DNA from: Stutzerimonas stutzeri
Lineage (GTDB): Bacteria; Pseudomonadota; Gammaproteobacteria; Pseudomonadales; Pseudomonadaceae
Assembly (NCBI GenBank): GCA_019056435.1
Contig: CP077641.1
Span: 1,116,001 to 1,180,000, forward strand
DNA: 64,000 nucleotides
Direction of reading: 5' to 3'
Made by a program: the position numbers and the translations under genes. Shown piece by piece: positions 32,355 to 41,992 of this stretch (positions within the stretch are counted from its first letter, which is position 1; every line of letters starts with the position of its first letter). Below the pieces are notes generated by a model. That model was not told the DNA's origin. It ran no database searches and saw only the letters and a list, made by a program, of their open reading frames with translations.

Positions 32355-32566
32355 TTCGGGATCACGGCAGCCTCTTCGCTTGATACAGCAGTCTATTGAT
32401 CCATTAGATTACTTTGGCGCCGAAGGATCCATAGTAATTTGAAGCGCAAATTCTCTTTGCATCCAACGAATCCACAATCGTAAGCATTAGCGCTCAGGGC
32501 ATATTGCCATCACCCCACAACCCTGCCATAAACGCGCTTTCGCCATGACGCTACAAGGATGTACCG

Positions 32567-34438
32567 ATGCGATTGCTACGATGCGCCCTGCTTGGGCTGG
32601 TGGGATTGGCCGTGCTAGCGGCTGGGATCGGGCTGTATTTTGTGGCCTACCCGAACCTTCCAGAGTACGAAGCACCCGAGGCGCTGCATTATCTTGACCA
32701 ATGGAGCGAGGCTGATCGGCAAACCTATTACTACACGCCGCAAGGCACCCAGGTTAAGGGGCTGGAGTACGACTGGTTTGGTGCGCTGGAGCGGCCCTTT
32801 AGTCAGGACAGGTTCGCCACGCCCGATTACCTCGCCCGCTTCGGCTTTCTGGTCGATCCCGCACAACAACCCACCGCGCTGAACCCCGGCAATCTGCCGG
32901 TCGGTTTTGCCCGCCACGAGGACGACGAGACCGGTCGCGCCTATCTGGACGTGACCTGCGCGGCCTGTCACACCGGCGAGCTGCGCTACAACGGGCAGGC
33001 CGTTCGCATCGACGGTGGCGCCGCGATGCACTCGTTGGCTTCGACTGTACCGACGCTGCGCGGCGGCTCATTCGGCCAAGCACTCGGCATGAGCATGGCC
33101 TTCACCTACTACAACCCACTCAAGTTCCGCCGTTTCGCCCAAAGAGTGCTTGGGGAACGCTACGAACGCGACCGCGCTCAGTTGCGTCAGGATTTCAAAC
33201 GGGTGCTCGACCGCCTGCTCGGCACGGCCTACAACGATTGGCATCGCGGGCTCTACCCCACCGAAGAAGGCTTTGGCCGTACCGATGCGTTCGGTCGCAT
33301 CGCAAACATGGTGTTCGGCGATGCCCTCGATCCAGCGAATTACCGCGTTGCCAATGCGCCGGTCAGCTATCCGCAAGTGTGGGACATCTGGAAGTTCGAC
33401 TGGGTGCAGTGGAACGGTTCGGCCATGCAACCGATGGCGCGCAACATCGGTGAGGCATTGGGCGTGGGTGCGCGGCTGCAACTGATGCACGAGAACGGCG
33501 CGCCGATAACGGAAGCCGAGCGCTACGCCTCCGGGGTCCGCGTGCGTGATCTGCACACGCTGGAAACCACGCTCATGCGATTGGCACCCCCGCGATGGCC
33601 CGAAGCGATTCTAGGCAACATCGACGTGGAACAGGCCAGCCGTGGGCGTGCGCTGTACCGGGAGAATTGCGCTCATTGCCACGACGCCAAGCCCAAACCG
33701 GTGACCAAGCGCTTCGCGCCCGACCGCGACCCGGAGTGGCACATGCCGGTGATTCCCACGACAGTGGTCGGCACCGACCCGACCACGGCCGACAACATCG
33801 CAGACCATCGTTTCGACCTGTCCCGCCTCGGCTGGACCCAGGCCGAACTGGACAGGCTGGACGTGCGCCTGTTCGGCAAGACATCGGACCCGCTGGATCT
33901 GACCCAGGTGTCCAGCGCCAAAGGGCTCGCCTATATCACCGCCTATGTCGAAGCGCGCGCCTATCGCGACGCGGGCATCAGACCAGACGAACGTGCCGAG
34001 TTCGACGGCTTCGGCCTGCCCATCGGCGTGCAGGAACTGCGCGGCTACAAGGCGCGCCCGCTGGATGGCATCTGGGCGACACCGCCTTTCCTGCATAACG
34101 GCTCGGTCCCCTCGCTCTTTCAGCTCCTCTCGCCGGTCGCCGAGCGGCAGACGCGTTTCTGGACTGGTAGCCGTGAATACGACCCCCAGCATGTCGGCAT
34201 CCGCACCGAAGGTTTCGAGGGTGGTTTTCTGTTGGATACCTCGATCACCGGCAACAGCAACCGGGGCCACGAATTTCGGGCCGGCTGCCGTGGCAATGGC
34301 GTGATTGGCCGCGCGCTGGCCCCTGCGGAACGCTGGGCACTGGTGGAGTACCTCAAGGTTCTCGGCAATCCGTCCTTCGAATCGCGCCTGAAGGACTTGC
34401 CGCCTCGCCCCTACAACCCCGGCCCGGTCTGCCTCTGA
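32567..34438 (+). CDS. RoxA-like dihaem cytochrome c
   Basis: 623 residues with an N-terminal membrane anchor or signal (LLGLVGLAVLAAGIGLYFVA) and two haem c sites, CAACH at 131-135 and CAHCH at 368-372. The C-terminal half has LDGIWATPPFLHNGSVP, the hallmark of RoxA/cytochrome c peroxidase-like dihaem oxygenases. Members act in the periplasm; the substrate here is unknown, and rubber cleavage should not be assumed. AAGGA precedes ATG 32567. It forms a likely two-gene operon with the catalase-like gene 19 bases downstream. Confidence 0.82.
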   Translation: MRLLRCALLGLVGLAVLAAGIGLYFVAYPNLPEYEAPEALHYLDQWSEADRQTYYYTPQGTQVKGLEYDWFGALERPFSQDRFATPDYLARFGFLVDPAQQPTALNPGNLPVGFARHEDDETGRAYLDVTCAACHTGELRYNGQAVRIDGGAAMHSLASTVPTLRGGSFGQALGMSMAFTYYNPLKFRRFAQRVLGERYERDRAQLRQDFKRVLDRLLGTAYNDWHRGLYPTEEGFGRTDAFGRIANMVFGDALDPANYRVANAPVSYPQVWDIWKFDWVQWNGSAMQPMARNIGEALGVGARLQLMHENGAPITEAERYASGVRVRDLHTLETTLMRLAPPRWPEAILGNIDVEQASRGRALYRENCAHCHDAKPKPVTKRFAPDRDPEWHMPVIPTTVVGTDPTTADNIADHRFDLSRLGWTQAELDRLDVRLFGKTSDPLDLTQVSSAKGLAYITAYVEARAYRDAGIRPDERAEFDGFGLPIGVQELRGYKARPLDGIWATPPFLHNGSVPSLFQLLSPVAERQTRFWTGSREYDPQHVGIRTEGFEGGFLLDTSITGNSNRGHEFRAGCRGNGVIGRALAPAERWALVEYLKVLGNPSFESRLKDLPPRPYNPGPVCL

Positions 34439-34457
34439 TCTGCAAAAGGAAATTGCC

Positions 34458-35600
34458 ATGCTCAAGACAATCTGGCTCTGGCTCGGACGGCTGCTCGGCA
34501 GACTTTTACTCGTCGGGCTCGCGCTCGGCCTGGTCGGCGGGACGATCGGTGCCGTGATGTTCCACGTGAAGCACAGCGGGCCGGTCTCGACCGACGAGGT
34601 GATCGCCCCGGCCGAGGCGGCCGATACCCAGGCCATCATCGAGAACGCCATCGCCGTGGTCGAGCAGCACAGTGAGAACACCCGCGTGCTGCGCGATGCC
34701 CATGCCAAGGCGCACGGCTGCGTGCGCGCCGAGGTCAGTGTGCGCGCTGACCTGGAACCCGCACTGCGCCAGGGTGTGTTCAGCGAGCCGGGCAAGACCT
34801 GGCAGGCCTGGGTAAGGCTGTCCAACGGCAACGCCTACCCGCAGTTCGACCGCATCAAGGATGCCCGCGGCATGGCGATCAAGCTCGTCGACGTACCGGG
34901 AGAAAAGCTCACGCGCGATCCGCGTCATGCCGGCGAGCAGGATTTCGTGATGTTCAACCACCCGGTGTTTTTCGTCCGTGATGTCGCCGAATACCGCAGC
35001 AACTTCGCTGCCCAGGCGCAGGGCAAGAAAGCGCTGGCGTTCTTCCCGAGCATCGATCCGCGCAGCTGGGAGCTGCGCCATCTGTTCATCGCGCTGCAGA
35101 CCCTGGCACCCGCGCCGGAGAGCCCGGTATCCACCATTTACAGCTCCGTGGCGCCGTACAAGCTCGGCCCGCACAACATCAAGTACCGGGTCATTCCGGC
35201 ACCGGAAAACTGCCCGACCTACCAGCTGCCCGAGCAGAACCGCGACCTGCCGAACTTCCTGCGCAGCGCGCTTTACCAGCAGCTGTCGCTGGACCGGGTG
35301 CCGGCGTGCTTCGAATTGCAGGTGCAACGCCAGAACCCGGCGTATTACATGCCGATCGAGGACACCAGCATCGAATGGGACGAAGCCATCGCTCCATTCG
35401 AGACGGTCGCCGACATCCGCCTGCCAGCTCAGGACTTCGATAGCCGCGAGCAGAACCTCGCGTGTGACAACCTCTCGTTCAACCCTTGGCATGCGTTGCC
35501 GGCACACCGCCCCATCGGCGGCATCAACCGCCTGCGCAAAGCGGTGTACGAAGCGATCAGCACCTACCGCCTGGAGCGCAACGGCGCGCTTGCCCAATAA
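34458..35600 (+). CDS. Membrane-anchored catalase-like haem protein
   Basis: 380 residues. A hydrophobic segment at about 5-35 is a signal anchor, so the body is probably periplasmic. The core shows catalase-family features: AWVRLSNGNAYPQFDRIKD, ARGMAIKL and DFVMFNHPVFFVRD. It belongs with the short SrpA-like catalase family and is shorter than true catalases. Its placement behind a dihaem cytochrome suggests a shared role in peroxide or organic-peroxide chemistry in the periplasm. AAAAGG precedes ATG 34458. Confidence 0.82.
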   Translation: MLKTIWLWLGRLLGRLLLVGLALGLVGGTIGAVMFHVKHSGPVSTDEVIAPAEAADTQAIIENAIAVVEQHSENTRVLRDAHAKAHGCVRAEVSVRADLEPALRQGVFSEPGKTWQAWVRLSNGNAYPQFDRIKDARGMAIKLVDVPGEKLTRDPRHAGEQDFVMFNHPVFFVRDVAEYRSNFAAQAQGKKALAFFPSIDPRSWELRHLFIALQTLAPAPESPVSTIYSSVAPYKLGPHNIKYRVIPAPENCPTYQLPEQNRDLPNFLRSALYQQLSLDRVPACFELQVQRQNPAYYMPIEDTSIEWDEAIAPFETVADIRLPAQDFDSREQNLACDNLSFNPWHALPAHRPIGGINRLRKAVYEAISTYRLERNGALAQ

Positions 35601-35655
35601 CCAGATCGCCGGCGCAGGGTCGCGCGCGTCGACCGGCCCTCACCTTCCACCAGGC

Positions 35656-35682
35656 AAAAAAAAGCGTGCCCGAAGGCACGCT
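35656..35682 (-). terminator. Intrinsic terminator of the ferritin-like operon
   Basis: Read on the minus strand: stem AGCGTGCC, loop TTCG, stem GGCACGCT, then eight T residues. It lies 22 bases past the stop of the ferritin-like gene at 35705. It may also mark the end of the plus-strand catalase-like transcript, though the T-run only fits the minus strand. Confidence 0.88.
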
Positions 35683-35704
35683 GAAGGATGAAGCGCACAC
35701 GTTA

Positions 35705-36427
35705 TCACTTGACCTGAGTGAGCAGATCCCGGCGCAGCAGCGTCTTGACCTTCACCAAATGGTCGTCTTCCTGATCCTTGGCTTTCTGGAAGCCCTTGGC
35801 GATGCGGGGGTGACCGCCCGCTTCGGCCAGCTCGATGAGCATTTCCCAGGCAGCGTTGTCTTCGAGCTCGATGGTCAGCAGCGCGTTGAGGCCCTGAGCG
35901 ATGTTGGTGCGCGGATCGGTCAGCACCTGCATCACCCCCAGCGACTTGACGCCCACGATGTCGGCGCACGGCGTCTGTGCGGTCGGGTCGGCGCCCAGCG
36001 TCTCGATCGCTTCGGCGACCAGGTTCATGTGCTCGAATTCCTCATCACGGATGTGCTGGAGCATCTGCACCAGGTCGGACTCGGCCGTCTCGAGTGCCTT
36101 GGCCTTGGCGATCATGGCGTCGTACAGCCGCACGCCACTGCGCTCGAACGCCAGGCGCTCGCCGAGTTTGTCGACCAGCAGCTCCGGGCTCTTGCCCAGC
36201 GCCATATCGAAAGTGGATTTGAGCATGCCTTTGGCCGAGCCCGGGACGGGCACGGAGCCGATGCGATCGGCCTCTTCGGCACGGGTCGTGCGCTCCATCA
36301 TCATGCCCTTCGAGTCACCCGGTACATCCGGGTGGATTTCGTTGACCGCATCGAGCAGGCGCTTGGTGTCCTTCGGGGACATCTGCACGCCGGTGAAGTT
36401 GGTGCCGAGTTTTGCGGAAGTCGCCAT
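35705..36427 (-). CDS. Ferritin-like domain protein (240 aa)
   Basis: Starts MATSAKLGTNFTGVQMSP from ATG 36427, preceded by GAGGAG. After an N-terminal extension of about 60 residues, a four-helix ferritin-like part carries the repeated Glu/His pattern: GERLAFERSGVRLYDAM, then RDEEFEHMNLVAEAIE, TIELEDNAAWEMLIELAE and KDQEDDHLVKVKTLL. These ExxH-type pairs fit a di-iron site. The function may be iron or peroxide handling. It is downstream of a second ferritin-like gene, overlapping no frame but separated by only 11 bases. Confidence 0.75.
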   Translation of the reverse strand: MATSAKLGTNFTGVQMSPKDTKRLLDAVNEIHPDVPGDSKGMMMERTTRAEEADRIGSVPVPGSAKGMLKSTFDMALGKSPELLVDKLGERLAFERSGVRLYDAMIAKAKALETAESDLVQMLQHIRDEEFEHMNLVAEAIETLGADPTAQTPCADIVGVKSLGVMQVLTDPRTNIAQGLNALLTIELEDNAAWEMLIELAEAGGHPRIAKGFQKAKDQEDDHLVKVKTLLRRDLLTQVK

Positions 36428-36438
36428 GTCAATTCTCC

Positions 36439-37613
36439 TCAAGAAACCTTACGCATGCCCATCAGTTCGCCGCCCGGCGCCCATTGGTAACCCGCCGACA
36501 CGATGTTCGATGCAATGCCTTCGGAATTGAGCTGAGCGCGATAATCCAGCGAGTTCTGCGGCTCCTGGCTCTTGTCGACGTACTGGGTGCCGTTCGAACG
36601 CAGGTTGACCTCGGCGGCCAGCACCTGCCGGACGAAGTCGCGCTGGCTCTTGAACTCGATCATCTTGGGCAGCGGACCGCCCAGGATCTCCGCCGGGTCA
36701 CGGCGCTCGATGTTCTTGAAGTGCTCGCAGGCGAGGTTCAGATGGCCCAGCTCGTAGTCCAGGAAGCGCTCCCACATCGCCTTGATCCGCGGATTGGTCT
36801 CCTGTTCGGCACAGCTGGCATAGGCGTAGACCTCCATCGCCTCATGCACCAGCCATTTCTCCATGAAGGATTCCTGCGGGTCGGCGAGCGAGCCGTACTG
36901 CGTCACGTGCTGCTCCTCGACCGACGCGATCTCGGCGTACAGCTGACGGGCCAACGGATCGGCGAACAGCGGACCGATGTTCTGATAGTAATCATGGGTC
37001 TGGAATTCGGCTGCCGTGATCATCGCGCAGTGAATCTTGGTGATCAGCGCAGCCTCTTCTTTTCGTAGCTCTCGCGCAGGTCGTTATCCGGATGGCGGTG
37101 GTGTTCGGAGGTCTGTCGACCCGGGACGATGTCGGTGTAGCCCTGCAGGATGTTGTTCGCATCCTTGCCTTCCAGACGGTCGAGCATCGCCGAGTAGCGA
37201 TACAGGTGGTCGAAGTCCTCCAACAGGCCGAAGCGATAGGTCTGGGCCTGATAGGGGTCAGGCTCGGTCTGGGCAACGGCGGCGGTGACCTCGATGGCCA
37301 CCTGCTCATAGGCCACGGTCGTTTCCAGCGGTGAGTGGTCGGCGGAGATCAGCCAGTTGATCATCGTCGCCTGGTGCTGCTCAACGCGACGGATCTCGGC
37401 AAGCGGGCCGCGCAGCTGGCCGGTGATACGGGCAATACCATGCTTGAGGCGCAGCGCATCGGTCTCAACGCCGTTCATCAGGATGATGCGCACCCGGGTG
37501 AAGGCATCGTCGTCGAGCTTGCTGATCGGCTTGCCCGCCATCTCCTTCCAGGTGAATTTCTGCTTGTCGAGGGGCGTGCCCTTGTTGTCGAGGATACCGG
37601 TCAAGTTGTCCAT
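36439..37613 (-). CDS. Ferritin-like domain protein (391 aa, frame-broken)
   Basis: Two ORFs join into one gene. ATG 37613 follows GGAGG and begins MDNLTGILDNKG. The first half has helices with HQATMINWLISADHSPLE and the second half has SVEEQHVTQYGSL, KWLVHEAMEVYAY and DYELGHLNLACEHF, Glu/His patterns of ferritin-like di-iron bundles. The break is at a four-base T run on the plus strand (37060-37063); one more A in the gene gives ESYEKEEAALITKIHCAM. No exact family recognised. The two ferritin-like genes form an operon ending at the terminator at 35656-35682. Confidence 0.72.
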
Positions 37614-37868
37614 GGAGCCTCCGTTGGAACGGCTTTTTCTAAGGGGTCGGCGTACAAGGCGTACGGCTGTAATCACGGGTCAGCGAGGCTGACGGCCTAG
37701 AAAATGGACGAGACCGGGCGCCAAACAATTCCACGACAAACGGCGCTAAAAGAAGGGATTACGACGAGTGGCAGGCCAAAACCGCGTCGAACAGGTTGAC
37801 ATCGAGCGAAGCGGAATCGGCCGGGAAGGCTCACGGCGACTGGCCCCAAGCGCAGCGGCGCGTCGTGT
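37614..37868. promoter_or_regulatory. Gap between the ferritin-like operon and the aminopeptidase gene
   Basis: 255 bases with no supported gene. It must hold the promoter of the minus-strand ferritin-like operon and the 3' end of the aminopeptidase transcript. I saw no clear terminator or operator. Confidence 0.35.
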
Positions 37869-38927
37869 TCAGCGAAGCGATTCGAGCTGGAGGTTCCGCT
37901 CGTCGGCAGGCAGGCGTCCGAGCGCTTCGGCCGCCTCGTAGAAGCGCAGCCAGTCACGCCCCTGCTGCACGAACAAGGCTGCAAACGCCGGCACCCAGCG
38001 GTCATACAGCCCGAAGGGCACGAGGCTGGCATTGTTCAACGGCTGCGCCATCCAGCGATCGAAGCGGGTGTCGCCCCGCCAGCGCGTGTCTCGCATCTGC
38101 CGATAGGCCTGGCGCAAGCGGCTGAATTCGGCCACCTTGGCGGCGCGCATCCGCTCGGCGTCCAGGCCTGACGCGTAGAGCGCGGCGAGGCGTTCGCGCG
38201 TTGCCAGCGCCAGCCGGCTGAGGTCGGCATACGGATCGGGGGCACCAGCCTCAGCGGGCTCGAGCCCTCGATGGGCGCGCCATTGGCGCAGCCCCTCTTG
38301 CTCGACGAAGCTGGCAAAGGATTCGTTGAAGGCCGTGTCATCGGCGACGTAAAGCCGCTGATGCGCCAGTTCGTGAAAGATCAGCCCGGCCAGGCGCTCG
38401 TCGTTCCAGCGCAGCATGGAGCTGAGCAACGGATCGTCGAACCAGCCCAGCGTCGAATAGGCCTGCACACCGGCGATCTGGGTGTCATAGCCCTTCACCG
38501 ACAGGCGCGCGGCGGCGCCCCGTGCCCGGCCCTGCTGGAAGTAGCCCCGATACGCGACGCAACCGGCGATCGGGAAACAGTGCGTCAGCGGCGCGACGGA
38601 AAACTCCTCGGTGGCGAAGACATTCCACACGACATAGGGCCGCCCGATATCGGCATAGACACGGTAGCTGCCGTTGTCCGGCAACCCCAGCGACTCGCTG
38701 GCGAACCGTCTGGCCCGCAGCGCCTGGCTCAATCGCTGGCGCAGGTTTCGATCGGTCTGCTCGCTGGCAATGATCGCGTCGACCGGCTCGCGCTGGCGCA
38801 GCAAGTCGAACTGGCCGACGGCGAGCTGACCGTAATAAGTGCTGCAACTGCTTAGCGCCAAGGCCAGCAGCAGGGGAACCCAACGCAGGCGGTGGTTGTC
38901 GACAGGGGCGCTTTGGGGCTTGCACAT
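37869..38927 (-). CDS. Zinc aminopeptidase-type lipoprotein (HELAHQ)
   Basis: 352 residues from ATG 38927. The N-terminus has LLLALALSSCSTYYG with a lipobox at LSSC, so it is probably an outer-membrane lipoprotein. The zinc site HELAHQ is followed by FNESFASFVEQEG, giving the third glutamate, as in the predicted aminopeptidase family PF10023. The longer open frame to 39173 is not used because the lipoprotein signal begins at 38927. It is divergent from the lipoprotein at 39052. Confidence 0.82.
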   Translation of the reverse strand: MCKPQSAPVDNHRLRWVPLLLALALSSCSTYYGQLAVGQFDLLRQREPVDAIIASEQTDRNLRQRLSQALRARRFASESLGLPDNGSYRVYADIGRPYVVWNVFATEEFSVAPLTHCFPIAGCVAYRGYFQQGRARGAAARLSVKGYDTQIAGVQAYSTLGWFDDPLLSSMLRWNDERLAGLIFHELAHQRLYVADDTAFNESFASFVEQEGLRQWRAHRGLEPAEAGAPDPYADLSRLALATRERLAALYASGLDAERMRAAKVAEFSRLRQAYRQMRDTRWRGDTRFDRWMAQPLNNASLVPFGLYDRWVPAFAALFVQQGRDWLRFYEAAEALGRLPADERNLQLESLR

Positions 38928-39051
38928 GAAACGAGCCTGGTGACGGAGCCCGGACGGGCGATGCACCGAGCCTACAACGACAGCGAAGCCCGCCCAACCA
39001 CGACAACGCGTCCTCATCCAGCCAGATCGCCGAGCGATCGGAGAAACAGCC

Positions 39052-39477
39052 ATGCGAATCCTGCTTGTTGCGCTTGCGCTCACCAGCCTGGGCGGTTGTG
39101 CCCTGTGGATGCCAAGGCCAGACCCCAACCAGGCCTGGATCGAACTGGCCCCCCATGGCGAAACCGAACTCAAGGCGGTCGCCGTCGACCAGAAGCCGCT
39201 CGATGACCACCGCTATTTCCAGGTCACGCCCGGCAGCCACCAGCTCGGCATGCGCTACCGCTTCGAAGTGGCCCCGGCCGATGTGGGCCGCGACAGCGAA
39301 GCGCTCGAGCGCGACTGCCGGCTGACCCTGGACTATGATCGCTTCAATGCCGGCGCGCGCTACCGGCTGGTCGCCGGCGGTTACGGCTTCCGCCCCTGGG
39401 CGAGGCTCTACGATCAGCACGACCAGCTGCTGGCCAAGGCCACCGAGCGCGGCTGCGGCGGTGTCGCCACGCGCTGA
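39052..39477 (+). CDS. PA0061/PA0062-family lipoprotein, first copy
   Basis: 141-residue lipoprotein, signal MRILLVALALTSLGGC with lipobox LGGC. The mature part (PDPNQAWIEL, RYFQVTPGSHQLGMRYRFEV, RYRLVAGGYGFRPWARL) matches the paralogue 120 bases downstream and the PA0061/PA0062 lipoproteins of P. aeruginosa. Function unknown. The gap to the divergent aminopeptidase gene is 124 bases. Confidence 0.78.
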   Translation: MRILLVALALTSLGGCALWMPRPDPNQAWIELAPHGETELKAVAVDQKPLDDHRYFQVTPGSHQLGMRYRFEVAPADVGRDSEALERDCRLTLDYDRFNAGARYRLVAGGYGFRPWARLYDQHDQLLAKATERGCGGVATR

Positions 39478-39600
39478 CGTCCTGCCACGACGAACCGATG
39501 CGCAACGGCGCGCCCGTTGAAAAAGCGCCGCATCTGGCGCAGGCTCGATGACTGGCCGCGGCAGCCTGCGCTGAACCGGTGGTCATCCAGAGGATTCATC

Positions 39601-40011
39601 ATGCGCCTGCCCTTTTCGTTACTGCTCCTGCTTGGCCTGGCCGGCTGCGCCGGGCCGTTGCCCAAGCCTGACCCCGAAATGGCCTGGGTCGACCTGCGCG
39701 CGCAACCGAGCGACATCTTCATGTCCGACCGCCTCGACGACGAGCGCACCGCCGACGGCCGCTATTTCCAGGTCAGTCCCGGCGCGCATGAACTCGAAGC
39801 GCGCTACGAATTCGAAATCACCAGTGGTGGGCTCGGCCAGTTCGGCGAGACCCAGTACCTGCGCTGCACCCTGGTCATCCGTTACGACGATTTCCAGCCC
39901 GGGCGGCGCTATCTTTTCGAAGCCCGATCCCTGGGCTTCACCCCGCAGGGCTGGCTGCGCGACGAAGACCGCAAGGTGCTGGCCGACGCCGAGGCCGAGC
40001 ACTGTTATTAA
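39601..40011 (+). CDS. PA0061/PA0062-family lipoprotein, second copy
   Basis: 136 residues from ATG 39601, with AGAGGA just upstream. Signal MRLPFSLLLLLGLAGC, lipobox LAGC. It shares the plan of the preceding gene: PDPEMAWVDL, RYFQVSPGAHELEARYEFEI, RRYLFEARSLGFTPQGWL and a conserved Cys in the middle and at the end. Tandem duplication and divergence are the simplest explanation. Function unknown. Confidence 0.78.
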   Translation: MRLPFSLLLLLGLAGCAGPLPKPDPEMAWVDLRAQPSDIFMSDRLDDERTADGRYFQVSPGAHELEARYEFEITSGGLGQFGETQYLRCTLVIRYDDFQPGRRYLFEARSLGFTPQGWLRDEDRKVLADAEAEHCY

Positions 40012-40052
40012 GCGACGCGCCGCGAGGCGGCACGTCAGCAGAGAGGTAGACG

Positions 40053-41047
40053 ATGTCCCGTATCGAACACACACGCTTTTCCACCCTTGACCTCGCGCCG
40101 ATCCGTGATGACGGCGACGCCGGGCTCGCCCTGCGCAACTCGCTGGCCCTGGCCCAGCATGTGGAGCGGCTCGGCTTCGAGCGCTTCTGGGTTGCCGAGC
40201 ACCACAACATGGACGGCATTGCCAGCGCCGCCACCTCGGTGCTCATCGGCTACCTGGCTTCCGGCACTTCGCGGATTCGCCTGGGTGCCGGTGGCGTGAT
40301 GCTGCCCAACCACGCCCCTTGGTGGTCGCCGAACAATTCGGCACCCTTGAAGCCCTCTACCCCGGTCGTATCGAACTGGGCCTTGGCCGCGCGCCGGGGG
40401 CCGACCAGTTCACCGCGCATGCGCTTCGCCGCGACCGCATGGGCAGCGCCGACGACTTTCCGGCGGACGTCGAGGAGCTGCAACTGCTGCTGGGCCCGCG
40501 CCAGCGCAACCAGCGCGTGATCGCCATGCCAGGCGTGGGCAGCAACGTGCCGATCTGGCTGCTCGGCTCCAGCCTATTCAGTGCGCAGCTGGCCGCCGCC
40601 AAGGGCCTGCCCTATGCCTTCGCCTCGCACTTCGCGCCACGCTACATGCACGAGGCGATTCGCCTGTATCGCGACAACTTCAAGCCGTCCGAGGTGCTCG
40701 ACAAACCCTATGTGATGCTTGGCGTGCCGTTGATGGCCGCCGATACCGACGAGCAGGCCGAGTACCTGGCGACCACGGCGTACCAGCGCATTCTGGCGCT
40801 GGTGCGCGGGCAAAGCCTGGTGCTGGTGCCACCGGTCAGGAGCATGCAGGGCAAGTGGCTGCCGCACGAACAGGATGCAGTCGGCAGCTTCCTCGGCATG
40901 GCGCTGATTGGCGGCCCCGAGAAGATCCGTGCGCGCCTGGACGTGCTGCTGGAACAGACGCAGGCCGACGAGCTGATCTTCACGTGCGACTTCTACGAAA
41001 CCGCCGACCGCCATCACGCGTTCGAGATCATCGCCGGGCTGCGTTGA
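40053..41047 (+). CDS. Luciferase-like (LLM) flavin oxidoreductase (frame-broken)
   Basis: About 331 residues after repair, bacterial luciferase-like FMN-dependent TIM-barrel family. Typical segments are [19 protein letters not shown] near residue 45, [12 protein letters not shown] near 80 and [13 protein letters not shown]. One C is missing in CCCC 40315-40318; restoring it joins LPNHAP to [16 protein letters not shown]. The substrate is unknown. It converges on the quinone oxidoreductase gene 21 bases away. Confidence 0.88.
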
Positions 41048-41068
41048 AGCCCGGCTACAACGCAGCGG

Positions 41069-41992
41069 TCAATCGGCGACCTGAATGATGACCTTGCCAC
41101 GCATGTGGCCGGTCTGGCTGAGGCGCATGGCCTCAGCCGCGCGTTCGAGCGGGAAGCGCTCAGCGACGGGCACGTCCAACCGCCCTTCGGCGGCCATGTT
41201 CGCCAGCACCTGCAGGTCCTCCCCGCTGGGCCGAACCCAGATGTAATGCCCGCCGGCGTCCTGCACCGAATCGTCGACGATCGAGGCATGGCGCCCGCCC
41301 TCGCGCAGCACCGCGAGCGTGCTCTGCAGAACGCCACCCACAAAATCGGCGACCACGTCGACACCTTCCGGCACCAGCGAACGCACGCGTTCGGCCAGCC
41401 CCTCACCATATTCGACCGGCTCGATGCCCAGCGAGCCGAGGAAGGCGTGATTTTTTTGCGAGGCGGTGCCGATCACGCGGCCGCCCAGGTTGCGAGCGAT
41501 CTGCGCACCCAGAACCCCCACGCCGCCGGACGCCGCATGAATCAGCACCGTATCGCCACGGCCGATCTCCAGACGCGTGAGCAGCTGATAGGCCGTCAGC
41601 CCGGCCAGCGGCAGCCCACCCGCCTCGTCCCAGCCTAGCGCCTGGGGCTTGCGCGCCACCGAGCGGGCCGGAACGCTGACATACTCGGCATAGGTGCCGC
41701 CCTGGACGAAATCCTTGCGCGCATAGGACAGCACCTCGTCGCCCGGCGCGAATTCCGGCACGTCAAAACCCACCGCCTCCACCGTGCCGGCCACATCCCA
41801 GCCGGGGATGACCGGAAAGAAGGTCGTCATCAGGGCATCGAGCTTGCCGGCCATCAGCTTCCAGTCCACCGGATTGACGGCGGCGCGACGCACACGGATC
41901 AACACCTCGCCGGGCGCCACCTTGGGCATCGGCTGGTCGGTGAGCTGCAGGACATCGGGCTCGCCGTAGTGCGCATAGGTCATGGCTTTCAT
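41069..41992 (-). CDS. Zinc-independent MDR quinone/NADP oxidoreductase
   Basis: 307-residue medium-chain dehydrogenase/reductase of the quinone oxidoreductase type. The GroES-like N-terminus ends in VIPGWDVAGTVEAVG, and the NAD(P)-binding part has HAASGGVGVLGAQIA (about 150-165). The structural and catalytic zinc cysteines of alcohol dehydrogenases are missing, so it is probably an NADPH-dependent reductase of quinones or enones. Monocistronic. Confidence 0.88.
   Translation of the reverse strand: MKAMTYAHYGEPDVLQLTDQPMPKVAPGEVLIRVRRAAVNPVDWKLMAGKLDALMTTFFPVIPGWDVAGTVEAVGFDVPEFAPGDEVLSYARKDFVQGGTYAEYVSVPARSVARKPQALGWDEAGGLPLAGLTAYQLLTRLEIGRGDTVLIHAASGGVGVLGAQIARNLGGRVIGTASQKNHAFLGSLGIEPVEYGEGLAERVRSLVPEGVDVVADFVGGVLQSTLAVLREGGRHASIVDDSVQDAGGHYIWVRPSGEDLQVLANMAAEGRLDVPVAERFPLERAAEAMRLSQTGHMRGKVIIQVAD

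Larger units (their letters stand above)
32107..32566. other. AT-rich 460-bp gap with relic coding sequence
   Basis: No full-length gene is seen. An 8-bp inverted repeat (TTAAGCTT/AAGCTTAA, 32113-32137) follows the immunity stop. The immunity frame continues open after that stop for about 25 codons (SLIEGLKIRTAKLKESISAQ) to a TAA near 32194. A 54-codon ORF overlaps that stop. Base composition is much more AT-rich than the flanking genes, as expected for the edge of an acquired toxin-immunity cassette. The promoter of the cytochrome gene must lie near 32450-32550. Confidence 0.6.
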
